Positions 38,301 through 49,234 of a stretch of DNA of 64,000 bases are shown in pieces (within the stretch, counting starts at the first letter, position 1; each line of letters starts with the position of its first letter). The translations under genes and the position numbers were made by a program. The notes below the pieces were generated by a model. That model ran no database searches. It saw only the letters and a list, made by a program, of their open reading frames with translations, and was not told the origin of the DNA. The stretch spans positions 31,785,452 through 31,849,451 of the forward strand of contig CM059972.1 of NCBI GenBank assembly GCA_030490835.1, given 5' to 3'. The stretch comes from Annona cherimola. Taxonomy: Eukaryota; Streptophyta; Magnoliopsida; Magnoliales; Annonaceae.

Positions 38301-41300
38301 TTTATACAAATTTCAGATATGCCTATGACATGAAACTTATCACAAATATGCCTAGGGAGGTTTTAAAATACTTAACAGTTACACCTATGGTAAGTGTGAA
38401 CCTCATGGTTTCTGTAAACAAACCCAAGCGAGTCATTTTGTTTGTTAGCATCAATTTAATTAAGAAACCAGAAATTATCTTAATTTGCTACCTTGGCAGG
38501 CCATAACCAATTATAAAGCAATCTCATGAGTTATATTTTTTAGAGTCGACCAGTGTATCCAATCAATCTGATTGTTGGCATGTTAAGTAAACTTATCTTA
38601 ATAAACATAATGGGGGGCGTGGATTTATTGAAAGTACCATGGTTCACAAAAACCAAGAGGTTCACACTTGCCATAGTTTTCAATTGTACATAAGCACATT
38701 TACAATAAGTTTTGCATCATAGGCATAACTGCAATTTGTGTATAAGCAAAAAAGAAAAAGAAAAGCATAGGAATGAGCACAAATAACTCAAGAAAAGATA
38801 TCAAAGTGCATATCCGTAGCAAGAGATACATACGTTTTTTCCTACTTCCTCCACCAGTGATATACCATTTTGAACCACACAGAACTCCGCAACAACCTGC
38901 TCTAGGTGCTGGATGAAACCCCCGGATCTTAATCCTTGACCACACCATCTGAAAATGGTTGAAACAAGAAAGGAAAATGAAACAGCACATGCATTTCAAC
39001 ATCTTTTAAGCGAGGTCAAACTGAAGAAATGTTCTGTCCTGGAACTTCACATACTTTTTCAAAGTCAAGGGAATATAGGTCATTAAGAGTCCTGGACTTC
39101 GCTGCCCCACCAAAAATAAGGAGAACTTTATCATCATAAAGAGCAGCAACATGATTTGATCTGGGAGATGGTCCTGTTCCTCTGTGTTGCAGCTAGAGTA
39201 TCAGAGAACAGTCTGTAGCATCTTGTTGCTAAAATTTCAACATGTTATTGACTCAAGAACACTAAACAAAATGATATCAACAAAAAAAAAAAAAAAGAAG
39301 ACTAAACAAAATAAATAAATAAAAATAACAACAGAAAGGTCATCTAGTTGTCCTAGAAGGAACTCAAAATGCCTCCAATAACAGAAAGGTAAACAAAAGA
39401 TACACAATGAAAATGGATGCCTACATGCAATGCAGGGGAAGCCATGTCAGAGATTTCAGGTCAAACATATGAAGATCATTTAATTTCCTTCCTCTAGCAT
39501 CTTCACCTCCAAAGAGAATCAAGACAGAACCTGCTCGGGTCACAGTGTGGCCACTCCGTGCAGCCTACAAGAAAGCATTTTAAATTATTGCTTCTTACTA
39601 TGCTGCTAGAGTCTCATTCACTCAAGCACATAATACTAGATGAACAAAGCTAAAAGCAGCAAATGGTAAAAATTAATACACATGTTAAATACACTTATAT
39701 TAACAGTTTCATGAAAAAAGTTCGAAAAAAATAAAAATAACGGGTGAAATACACCAGGTGCATAGAACTGGGCTCCAAAATAGAGCATGCAATAAAAACG
39801 AACCACACTTCTTTTTATTTTTGGTTAGCATGTTTAATAGCTGGGGCATTGTATCAATTATCATACAAACTGTGAAATTTTCTGGGTTTGAGTTTGTGTT
39901 AAGCAGCTAGGAAACAATACATAGCACTACATCCATTCTTCAATGCATGAATCAGACTAGAGGACCAGACAGGATTATACCAAAATCAGCCACAAAAAGA
40001 GCACGATAAAAATATTGATTATGGTCAACTTTCCATTTTTTCTTCACAAATTTATTATCACTTCACTGGAGCAATCAACTTCTTTAGTTTGTAAATTCAT
40101 TATTGCTTCAGTGTAGCTAGAAAATCCAATCCAACCACCTGAATACCCAATTTGCAAAGTTAACAGTTCAAGATTCAAGTCTTGAGCTGTAATATTTACC
40201 AACAAGGAGAGAAAACAAAAAAGAACCCCTAGAAACCTGAACCTGTTATTGCAGAATGGAAAGCCATTGGGAAAACAAAAAGTTCATTCGGCCAATAGAT
40301 AACTGAGGATGTTTCTATTTTTTGTTATTTAGAATGATAATTAAGGTACGCCAATATAATTCCATACTCACGGCTAGGAAGAAGAAATCTTCCAAAATCT
40401 AGAGCAAAATTGATTTTCAAATCATGACCAGGAAGACGCAATAATCCAAATTCTGGAGCAACCCAGATGATTCAAATTTTAACAGTCAAAACAACATAGT
40501 CCAAAATCCAAGGACTTATTTTGGAACAAATCTAGGACCAAGGGAATACGCCGACTAGATACTAACAGTGTCTTTTAGATTAATTCATTGCACCTGTTTA
40601 GTTAGTTAACGAATTCTGAGATGATACATATCACTTCCACACATCACTCCACATCTACACCTGAACTGTTCTGATGGAGGATGTAATTTAGCACAAAAGA
40701 GAATTATGGCTTAGAGATATTTGGTATCTAGAGCTAAAAATTTTAGTGTGAGAAATCCTCAAAATTACTTTTCATTTGTTAAAAGTAAGATGGAGTACCG
40801 GAATGTCCCCCTTTGCTTCAACATGTGACCAACATTCTGTTTCAGTATCAAATGCCCATACTACATAGAAAACAGAAAAGGCAAGACAATTTCATCAGCA
40901 GACATGAACAATTAAGTGAAAATAAGGAAGAACAATATCATGAACTGAAATATGGTAATGTGAAGAATCCAACCTGTAACTTTCTCACTCACGGGATCTA
41001 TTTTTCCTCCAATTAGGAGTACCTTTTTACCCCAAGAGACCTACACAAACAAAATGTACAAGCTGTCAAACACACAAGTATCACATGATATGTGCATTCC
41101 AAATTTAATTTATATCAGGCTCATACTTGAATTCCAACATGCAAACCTAGGGTGCATTTGGTAAGGCATAAAAAATTTCAAGTCCATATACAACTTTTCA
41201 CTCTCCATAACTACCCTATTTCTTAATCATTTCTTCATATCTTCCTATATAACTATCTTACTTTTCAATCATTTCTACACAACTAACTATACAACTAACC

Positions 41301-44300
41301 TATCTATTTTAACTTTATTATCTTTACTCCTCATCATTAACCCTAACATATCACATCAATTTCTTTCATGTTAACAACTTTTATACCAAAAACTTCTCAT
41401 ACAAAAGTTTTATCACTTCCCAAACACTCCTAGATGACTTATCCTTCTAGCTGACAAATAAGCCCACTACTTTTCATTTTCGATCCCAGAGTTAAGGATC
41501 ATCCTTCTAGCTGACATATATAAGCCCACTACTAAAATACATTTGTAAAAATTCTAGATGATTCGCAGTAATATTTTGCTCAAAGATGGGAGTGTAATTG
41601 TGATAGAGAAGCAGCAAAGTGAATAAAAGAGCCTACACTGAAACAAGAACATAAATCTTATCTACAGAGAAGGCACCAGATTATATACCAAAGAGTGACC
41701 TTTACAGGCAGGTATCTTCAATGGAAGACTACTTGGTGAAAGATATAACTTTGGAGCTGCGGAAGTCCATGTGAGTTTATCAAAATTTAGCACCTGAAGA
41801 AATCAACAAAAAATCAGAGTCCATGTGACCAGCCTTATTACTGATAATGTTTTGATTGATCTTAGAAGTAATCAAAGGAGAATAAACTTCAAGAGACAAC
41901 TGAAAACTAAACGAACAATGCATGAAGTGCACTTTTTTTCGATGAAAATGCATGAAGCACACTTAACAGCATGAGAATGCCAGGAAAATGATAAAATGCA
42001 AAATGATCATTCATTACCTGAACATCCTCCAACATTTCACGGCCAGATTCTCCTCCAACAACTATCATTTTGCTCCCCACAACAGTTGCTGCATGCTATT
42101 GAGCAAAAAAGTTAATGCTTTGCTTCCAGAAGAAATGATGAATGCATAAGAGCAAAACACATACAGCATCAAGCACTGAGAGTACAAATTACATTAAAAC
42201 GAGATGAAGGCTTCTCCCCAGCAGTTGACAATGGCATCCAGTTCAGGGAGCTACCAGAAGTGCAGTTGTTGAGATCCAAGGCAGCTGAGGGACACTGGGA
42301 ATTGAAGTCGTCTAAATGACTTGTGGATAAGGCCACATTTTCTGTCTGCAGAAATTTTAAGAAGAAAATGAGAATATCTAATGATATAGCATTGTACATT
42401 ATTCATGTTTACACCTTACATTTGAATTGCTGTGGCGCTTGATGTGTCTTATAGGACTTTTAGTTCCCTGAGTAGAATCTGCAAGCTGTACTTTCAGCCT
42501 TACAAGAGAAAAGAAGAAAAATCAGATTGATGGAACCAATTAAATCCAACTCAATTATGTGAAAAGACAACAAGATGAAACTTAATAGCAACATTATATA
42601 CAATGTGGCTGAATTACATGAAAACATAACGCGATGGTATTTAATAGCAATTGACTATATACAAAAGCTGAGACACCAATAGAAAATAAATACAAAAATA
42701 GAAGACACGAGACATTTTATGTCTCGGATCTCTGAGAACCCAAAGCTAATGTTAAATTCAAAAGAGAGGATCTTTCAGCTTATTTCCAGATGTCAGATGT
42801 TGGCTAATCTTGAACATGTACCATGCCAAAAAATTCATTTACCAATGAACAACAGCATGGAAATTGCAGTCGCATGCAAAAAATTAAAATTATCATAACT
42901 AATTTAAATACAAATTAAGCAGGGGGCAGTCTAAAACAAATACAGCTTTCAGGATAATTAAAATACAATTATCAAATGTGAGTCTCCTCTGTGAAATAGA
43001 TATGCAATATACAGCATCCACGTGAACATGCAACAGTATGGAAATATAATGAAATTCTACTGCAACTTGAGAATTTTATTGTCAAAAGGAAAAATGAAAA
43101 AGTAATCGGAAATAAAAAATTAGGTTCTTTTTATTAACAACTCAAGAACCCGGGAACTTTTAAAAGGTTTTTGACTTTTTTGAGTCTTAAAGCATAAACA
43201 AATTAGTAAGATCAGCTTCAAACTAATATCAATGCTTATGTAGATTTATAAGAGAAAGGTCAGAACCTTTGATTGGTTCAGCAATTCAATATACCTTTCG
43301 CTGAAGATGATATTTTCATTGTTAAAAGAACATGTAAACATTTAACTACCTGGGACTGAAGTTGTTGAATGGCATCATTCATCAGTCAACCAGAGCATCA
43401 GTGAATATTTACAACTTACATGTTCACAATATTTGATAGAAAATATACTCCTTTCCCGCTTCTGCTTTCTTTATCCATCATATAAGCCCTTAGTGGTTCC
43501 ACATCTAGTACGTGAGGTAAGCTTTTCATAAACTAAGTAGCGTAAGAGGCCCAATCATTTATGGAGCAGAACCAAAAAGTCACACAGACAATGCAAACGA
43601 ATAACATCTGATTGGTTTTAGAGGCCCAATCAATAATCATTGATTGAGCAGAAAAGAGTCACACAGACATCGCAAACAGTGGTGACATCCAGTTCAGTTT
43701 TACAATTTCATTAGTTCTGCTGTCATAAGCAGCCCTATCAAATGGTTGGTTAGGATAATGTGATACCTAGCCAAATGATGCATTCTTAGGTCTTCTTGAC
43801 ATATTTAGACAAGGCATCCACTTGGTTATAATGACTTGGACAACCAAAATGTTGAGGTCCACTAGGAATAACTTGTAGTGGCATAGCCTTCAGAACCCTT
43901 CTTTTTTTCTAACTTCAGAATCCTTTTTTTGTAAATTCTTTTCTCCTGTTTTCCAGTTGACGGGGGCATTAAACTCCGGCCTGATTAGTTGGAAAAAATT
44001 TTAGACAGCGGCAATGATGATAAGCTACCAGCACTGAGTTATGCATTCAAACACTAAAGCCCACTTTTAGATTGTCTAACCAAGACTGATCAGAACAAAA
44101 TTAACGGGTTCCTTGGAATAAAATTCCATTGTAAAACACTTTCACGGCATTCCATGCTAATAACGTTCACTGAAAAACATGAAAATTCTCGAATAGAATT
44201 TGCTTTTCAACTAAAAAAGGCTTTTAATTAGTCCACTTCCGATGTGGAGGACGTCTGAATATGCAAAAACAGCACCTTCATGAGAACTGACATGGATACA

Positions 44301-44981
44301 TTTTCAAACATGCAAATGAGATCACCACTAATTCACGCTAAACTTATGACGTATACCAATTTTTTATAAATATATATATATATATATAAATAAATAAAAA
44401 GTTGTGCTACTGCTTGAAACATGTAAGAAGGTAACCCCAAAAAATATTTGAACTTTGTCATCTTGAGAAGCCCTCTGAATAAGCCGTCTGAAGTCTAAAT
44501 AGGGATGACCCAGGGAAATTCCGAGGACTAGATGACTTGTGGAATTTTCAAACAATTGTGCAGACTGATGGTAGCGACAATAATTCAATCTGAAACTATT
44601 TGAGCCCAGAATTCCAGGTCAACCCAGACTCCGGACTTGGTCAACATTCATCGACTGCAACAAGTTCCTTGGGCTTTTGGCATCCTGCATCGAGAAAGGG
44701 AAAAGCATGCCGAATCCGGCGCGAACTCCGACTGAATTCAACTATAAAGGCGTTGCTAGCCAGCAAACTCCGACAATAAGGAAATTCCAGAAACTTACAA
44801 TGCTGCATTACTGCTATCTGTACAGCCCAAAATGCTTCAAATGCATAGACTCGCTAACTCCTACTCTCGAATCCTCGGAGAGGAAAAACAACAGAACGTC
44901 ACAAAGGCGCAAGAAATGGCATGGCAGAGGAGAAAGTTGTCACCTTCCGATTTTCATCCGACGGCGCGAAAACCCGAACAT
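23341..44981 (-). CDS. Kelch-repeat and coiled-coil protein (At5g18590-like)
   Basis: Sixteen coding exons, read right to left, join in phase to 726 aa: 44981-44944, 42498-42420, 42345-42193, 42095-42018, 41793-41689, 41040-40974, 40860-40799, 39564-39425, 39181-39055, 38948-38834, 37617-37529, 34113-34030, 33943-33569, 25477-24950, 24083-24024, 23421-23341. The start MFGFSRRRMKIGR fits the plant family. Six kelch blades are seen, with GG doublets near residues 104, 162, 213, 265, 315 and 370, each followed by a W about 20 residues on, which predicts a beta-propeller. A long E/K/L-rich coiled coil spans about 577-712, ending VEVFHLKQRL and PRKPFHM. The kelch/coiled-coil layout resembles acyl-CoA-binding proteins ACBP4 and ACBP5, but no acyl-CoA-binding domain is present. 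All introns have GT-AG ends. Function is not known to me; a scaffold role is a guess. Confidence 0.95.
26923..27474 (+). repeat. Copia 5' LTR
   Basis: Length is 552 bp with TG...CA ends. A TATAAATA box is at 27106-27113; a weaker TATAAC at 27331 lies just upstream of the segment complementary to the primer-binding site. A 12-bp perfect hairpin, 27368-27379 with 27430-27441, lies in the downstream part. Differences from the 3' LTR are clustered in the last half. Confidence 0.97.
27477..27494 (+). other. Candidate self-primer-binding site
   Basis: The usual primer-binding position, two bases after the 5' LTR, shows no TGG or other tRNA 3'-end complement. Instead the 18 bases cttaaggcaatatttaca are the perfect reverse complement of 27355-27372 inside the LTR. 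A primer RNA ending at 27372 would point its 3' end straight into the LTR, the geometry needed to start minus-strand synthesis. Confidence 0.7.
27511..31475 (+). pseudogene. Broken Copia gag-pol polyprotein
   Basis: Domains in order: gag with a zinc knuckle near 28270-28310 (CX2CX4HX4 but the last Cys is Tyr), protease with DSGA near 28430, pre-integrase zinc region near 28810-28920, integrase core near 28960-29450, reverse transcriptase near 29960-30540 with YVDDM near 30515, and RNase H near 30980-31380. In-frame stops are at 27520, 27820, 29194, 29443 and 29587. Frame breaks lie near 28595, 28915, 30345 (an A run), 30435 and 31372. The product cannot be made as one chain, so any recent movement depended on proteins from another copy. 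The Copia lineage is not assigned. Confidence 0.93.
32005..32013 (+). other. Copia polypurine tract
   Basis: The purine-rich gcggggaaa directly precedes the 3' LTR, where plus-strand priming is expected in LTR retrotransposons. Confidence 0.6.
32014..32565 (+). repeat. Copia 3' LTR
   Basis: Length 552 bp, same ends as the 5' LTR, followed by the duplicated gtaac. It retains the 18-nt segment complementary to the primer-binding site (32446-32463) and both arms of the 12-bp U5 hairpin. Confidence 0.97.
33152..33568. repeat. Local duplication flanking the transposon insertion
   Basis: The sequence around the Mutator-like insertion (caacaaattcac, caaccaacaagaatt, then gtttaatggctc and a later ttcagaataa) recurs at about 33280-33360 (caacaaattcac, caaccaacaggaatt, attaaatggctcagtcac, tttagaataattcag). 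The intron therefore carried a small tandem duplication before the element landed in one copy. Confidence 0.6.
35159..36685. mobile_element. Pack-MULE carrying a transcription-factor gene fragment
   Basis: Ends are aggggtgcaac on the left and gttgcactccta on the right. The 9-bp target-site duplication atcctacct is present at 35150-35158 and 36686-36694. Subterminal parts (35160-35300 and 36440-36680) match non-coding relatives; 36430-36680 is homologous to about 47860-48092. The middle, about 35570-36350, is extra sequence of coding character absent from those relatives, the mark of a Pack-MULE. It lies in intron 11 of the kelch gene (34114-37528). Confidence 0.8.
35823..36125 (-). pseudogene. 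DREB/CBF-type AP2/ERF gene fragment (C-terminal part)
   Basis: The minus-strand translation contains FVDEALFNMLNLLENTAEAE, which resembles the conserved C-terminal activation region of plant DREB proteins (DEEALFxMPxLLxxMAEGxLL). A change of frame afterwards reads MDLPDFDDSS and then GESRWSY, close to the LWSY ending of CBF/DREB1 proteins. No AP2 DNA-binding domain is left and the frame is broken, so it is a fragment. It sits inside the Pack-MULE, presumably captured from a host DREB gene. Confidence 0.7.
41150..41430 (-). mobile_element. Tourist-like MITE in a kelch-gene intron
   Basis: Length is exactly 281 bp, with ends GGGTGCATTTGG and CCCAAACACTCC. Interior blocks (tcatttctacacaacta, tatctattttaactttatt, ctcctcatcatta) match the family. 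The flanks are CTA and TAG, so the duplication has decayed or shifted. It lies between two coding exons (41040 and 41689) without touching splice sites. Confidence 0.8.
41431..41540. repeat. 60-bp tandem duplication in an intron
   Basis: The block atccttctagctgaca...agcccactact occurs at 41441 and again at 41501, exactly 60 bp apart. Confidence 0.75.
43546..43700. repeat. 75-bp tandem duplication in kelch-gene intron 1
   Basis: The block gaggcccaatca...gtcacacagaca...gcaaac occurs at 43546 and again at 43621. It is the clearest feature of the 2.4-kb intron 1 (42499-44943); the rest of that intron shows nothing further. Confidence 0.65.
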
Positions 44982-45940
44982 CTTGTCCACTAACTCTGTT
45001 ACAGAAGATCCAAGCCCCCAAAATTACCAGCTTAGGCACATTACGAGAGATGTCCCAGCTTCACAGACTAGAAAAGAAACGCTCTGAGGGAGATCAAAAC
45101 CCTAGAAGGGGGGAAGCTGGTGCAATGCGGGAATTAAACAGACTGTAAACAACAGCATTTTCTTGTTCATAGCAGCAGCGGAAGTTCCTCGAAATCTTCT
45201 ACAGAGATTTTGAGCCGCCGGGGATGCTGCTGTGGGCTGCGGCAGATGTGACGGACGGATGTGATCGCTCGCAATGCGAGACGGGTGCTGATTGACGGCG
45301 CGAGCGTGAGAGAGGTTTTGAGTGCAAGTGACAGAGACGAGAGGTTGCAGCTGGAGCTGGAGCTGCACCGGATAACAGTAGTACCAGCCAGCTCTGCCCA
45401 GTTGCTAATTGCAATATGAGTCGATCGTGGCCGTTCATCTATCGGGTCCACTTCCGAACATTCCCATGCGTCAATTGCATATTTGGATTTGCTTCTATCA
45501 ATCAAAGATCGTTTCGTTTTGACAATCGAACGGTTGAAATATATAGCCCTTGAAATTGGAACCTCAGCAAATTCTCCGTCTATAAGTTATTTTGACGTAG
45601 ATGGACGGTCTCGATTGAGACATAGGTGCGGCACGTGTGGAGCACAGACAGGCATTGGCAGAATTCGGGTGCAAGTGGTTGGACCAGGACGAAGTCACCT
45701 GTTGGAGAAGTGAAAAGCTGCGGTGCTGGTTACCGCTTTTATGATTTTCAGAAATGAGTTACTGAGTTCTGCATAAAGGCCCGACGTCATTTGCTGACTG
45801 CAGTTTCCATTTCCCAATGGCGAAAATTGTATGGTAGGACTCGTCCACCCGATTACACCGTAGACCCACATTTCTGTCCCAACTCCCAACTTCGGCGCCA
45901 GTCGCCACGAATTGGAATTGCAAGAGGATTCTGATACTAT
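44982..45940 (-). promoter_or_regulatory. Upstream region of the kelch gene
   Basis: The sequence upstream of the start codon is GC-richer than the flanks. On the minus strand a TATATA lies at 45540-45545 and a palindromic CACGTG (G-box core) at 45632-45637, about 650 bases before the start codon. Which site is used cannot be told from the sequence. Open frames across this region on both strands show no recognisable protein. Confidence 0.4.
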
Positions 45941-46306
45941 TCAGCACGTTATCAATATACCAAATTTTAATATTTTTGAATTCTTTTTATATATTTTTAT
46001 GAAAAGATCATAAATTTTTACATTTTTCATTGATGTATTGGAAAATGGATGCCCATTCATACAAACCAAAGATGAAATGTAATAGAATTTGGACGAGAAG
46101 ATTGAATGAGATAATATTGTACATTGAAAAAATAATGTCAGAAATAAATAAAAAAGATGTTTATGATTTAAAAATGAAATCTTATATTGAAAATTAGAAA
46201 AAATTAAAAATGAAAAATCGTATTTCATTCTCATCCCAGACAACGAGACCATCGTCAGCAGATGTGAAAGATTGTATTTCAAAAAAAAAAAAACAGCGTA
46301 GGTTTT

Positions 46307-46587
46307 GCGTGTATTTGACAATGAGGAAAAAATGTCAACTTAAAATTTTTAAATATAAAATTTTTCACTCTCTATAATTATCATATTTTTTAATTATTTT
46401 TTCACATTTTCCCGTACAACTACCTTACTTTTCAATCATTTCTACACAACTACCCATACAATTAACCTATCTATTTTAACTTTATCATCTTTACTCCTCA
46501 TCATTACCCCTATCATATGACATCATTTGACAACTTTTACTCTCATAAACTTTTCATCAAAAATTTTATCCATTTTTAATCACATCC
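46307..46587 (-). mobile_element. Tourist-like MITE, diverged copy
   Basis: The interior (tcaatcatttctacacaac, acctatctattttaac, cctcatcattacccctatcat) matches closely. Ends gcgtgtatttgac and cacatcc are diverged. Length is close to 281 bp. Confidence 0.65.
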
Positions 46588-47158
46588 TTCGTCATCTTGA
46601 TTAAGAGGATACTTGGATTCTCATTTTTTTAGCATTTAAGCTTTTGTGTTCTTTAAATATAAAAATTTATATAACTTTTGATCAGTATCCATCGTTGCAA
46701 AATTTGACCCGATAATATTGTAGTATGGCAATCGTTTTCAGGAAAAAATGCCACCGTCTACCAGCAGTCGGATCCGCTAATAAATAAGAATTTTTTAGAA
46801 AAAAATCATAAAAATCAGATTTTATATGGTTTGAAAGAAAGAATGGACAGCTGGGATTTGAATTTTATCTTATTAATTTGTGGCAGGAACTGAGAGATCT
46901 ACGGTGATACTTAGAGGCGAGTCTTATGCGGGAGTTAAAAGTGAGGCTCTTCCATCGCTTTTCAATTCTACTTGCTGATAGCCTTTTTCAGGTGGCAATT
47001 TCATGCAACGTGAGCCAGGACTCCCGGGGCCCACATTTTGCAAGAAACGGACCCCGTTATTGTCCCCAAATCCCTGCGGGTGTCAGCGTACGTGGGCCGT
47101 AGGGTGCTGGGTAGGGCGCCGGCGGGTATTTACCGACCCAACTTGCGGTGGAATGTCA
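46588..47158. other. Intergenic DNA with a GC-rich patch
   Basis: 47000-47150 is strongly GC-rich (ccgggg, ggcgccggcgggt) in AT-rich surroundings. No domain or RNA gene is recognised. It may be a remnant of a promoter or captured gene. Confidence 0.3.
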
Positions 47159-47448
47159 GGGTGTGTTTCTCGGGGTCAAAATTTGCCAATTAAAATTTTT
47201 CAACACAAAATTTTTCATTCTTGATAATTATTTTATTTTTTAATTATTTTTTCACATTTTTCTATACAAATTATCCTACTTTTCAATCATTTCTACACAA
47301 CTAACCATATAACTAATTTATCTATTTTAACTTTATTTTCTTCACTCCTCATCATTACCCCTATTATATCACATCATTTTCTATCAATTTGACGACTTCT
47401 ACCTCTAAAACTTTTCATCAAAAGTTTTACCTCCAACCAAACACACCC
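47159..47448 (-). mobile_element. Tourist-like MITE, 290-bp subtype
   Basis: Ends are GGGTGTGTTTCTC and CCAAACACACCC. Flanks TCA and TTA are a 3-bp duplication with one mismatch. The 290-bp length is close to that of the copy at 58978-59268 (291), including a shared extra segment near the right end (ctccaaccaaacaca), so the family has at least two subtypes. Confidence 0.8.
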
Positions 47449-47549
47449 TTAAAATATTTTTTTCTTAAATACGGTTTAGAGCATAAATCATTATTCGACT
47501 CTTCTAAGTAGCTACAGATAGAGAATGCATAACGTGTAGAGCACACACA

Positions 47550-48092
47550 CTAGGTACCCGCATCCGACCTGAATGGGTACCTACATGAGCATGCTAATAT
47601 TAAAATAACTATAAATAAATATATAATAGTTTGTATCCTTCATTTATTAATAAATTGTTGTTGATTTAATTTTCTCATTTTTTATAAATTATATAAGATT
47701 TGTATTTATAATTACGGATGACCATATCATGAATATGGATAATGATGTTAATGTGATTACTAATGTAGATAACGAAGCTACAAAAAATGTGGAAATAGAT
47801 GTAAATAACAAAAAAATAAAATTAAGTATGAACTATAAAATCTAAAATATAAACAAGTTTTTTTTTATAATATTTAAGACAATACAAAAAATATTTTTTC
47901 ACATGTCGTCATTAGTTACTATATTAACCAATTTGAAACCGAAATCGGAATCGATCTTATAAGTAATGGATAAAATAGAATATAGTAGAAACCGACTTTG
48001 CAAGTAGGTAAGGTAGGGTAGGCTTTTTAGAAATAAATTATAGTTATAATAGATATTATTCAAACCAAACCAACCCAAATTGCACTCTTAAT
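47550..48092. mobile_element. Mutator-like element, relative of the Pack-MULE
   Basis: The right part (47860-48092) is homologous to the right part of the Pack-MULE at 36430-36685: cacatgtcgtca, ccgaaatcgg-type blocks, gtagggtaggctttttagaaata, and the end caaattgcactctta. The left end near 47550 is decayed. No coding capacity; no target-site duplication could be read. Confidence 0.6.
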
Positions 48093-48720
48093 TTGGGAGG
48101 GTGAAACGAGATCAAGATGGAATATGAAGATTATTATATTAAAATATGTTGTTTTATATCGAGGCATGAAAAATTGTTATTGAGAATAAGAAAAAATAAT
48201 GTTTAAATTTGAAAAAGTAAGGTTATGATGTATTGTACATAGGAAAAGTTTTATGATGATGATAAATTCTATCACATCTTCACTCTATCCCTTTCTTATC
48301 CACTGATCCTGGATAGGTTGATGATTCTTTTTCAAAATAAATTTTAAATCTAAACTATTTATTATATTTATCTATGTGTAAGTATTTATTTATAGAAACA
48401 TGATCATATTATCCTAAGCTAATTAATGGTTTACTTAGTTCATTTTAAAAAACTTATTTGTTAATTATTTATTTTTTCTATGAATTTACTAATCCAGATG
48501 TAATATGATAAAGATAAAGTAGGAATATTTAATAAAATAATTGTTTGATAAAATGATTAAAATTGTAAATGTAACAATAAAAAGAGTGTGGTAGTTAAGC
48601 TATTAAATTATTTTTCTATAAAAATGTAAAAGGATAAGCGGAAATTTTGCTTCATTGCTTCCATTTTCACCAATCGGTGCCTAAAGGTAAGTACAAATTC
48701 TCCATGCTTGCGATAAATAT
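48093..48720. other. AT-rich intergenic DNA
   Basis: No gene or clear repeat boundary is seen. Scattered stretches resemble MITE interiors. Confidence 0.4.
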
Positions 48721-48723
48721 TAA

Positions 48724-49004
48724 GGGTGTGTTTGGTAATAAATAAAACTTTTGATGAAATATTTTGAAGAGTAAAAGTTATCAAATGATGTGATATGATA
48801 GGGGTAATGATGAGTAGTAAAGAAGATAAATTTAAAATTGATAGGTTAGTTATGTGGATAATTGTGTAAAAATAATTGAAAAATATGGTACTTGTATAGG
48901 AAAATGTGAAAAAATAAAAATAAAAATATGATAGTTGTACAGATTGAAAAGTTTTAGATCGAAAAGTTTTAACTGACATTTTTTGTCAATTGTCAAACAC
49001 ACCC
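48724..49004 (+). mobile_element. Tourist-like MITE, intact 281-bp copy
   Basis: Ends GGGTGTGTTTGG and CAAACACACCC are inverted repeats; the duplicated target TAA lies at 48721-48723 and 49005-49007. The 3-bp TWA target and GGGTGTGTTTGG terminus are typical of PIF/Harbinger Tourist-type MITEs. No transposase is encoded. Confidence 0.9.
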
Positions 49005-49234
49005 TAAATGAAAAAAACAAATGGTTGAATTCACATGTGTGATTGAATATATGAAAAATGCTCAGATGGGTTTCGAGTGCCCATGCCCATTACAAGGAGC
49101 CCCAGGGTATAACTCATGTTCGTTTAATTCAGTTATTGATTGATTTCATTTACACCTTATTTGAAAAAGTCAAGTTTGATTCAAATTACAAATCATTCAA
49201 GACACTTAATACTAACCAAATTGAGTTGTTTTTT

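Noticed and set aside
45099..45505. Open frames upstream of the kelch gene as a separate gene
   Set aside because: They overlap in different phases and strands in the GC-rich leader and promoter of the kelch gene, with no recognised domain.
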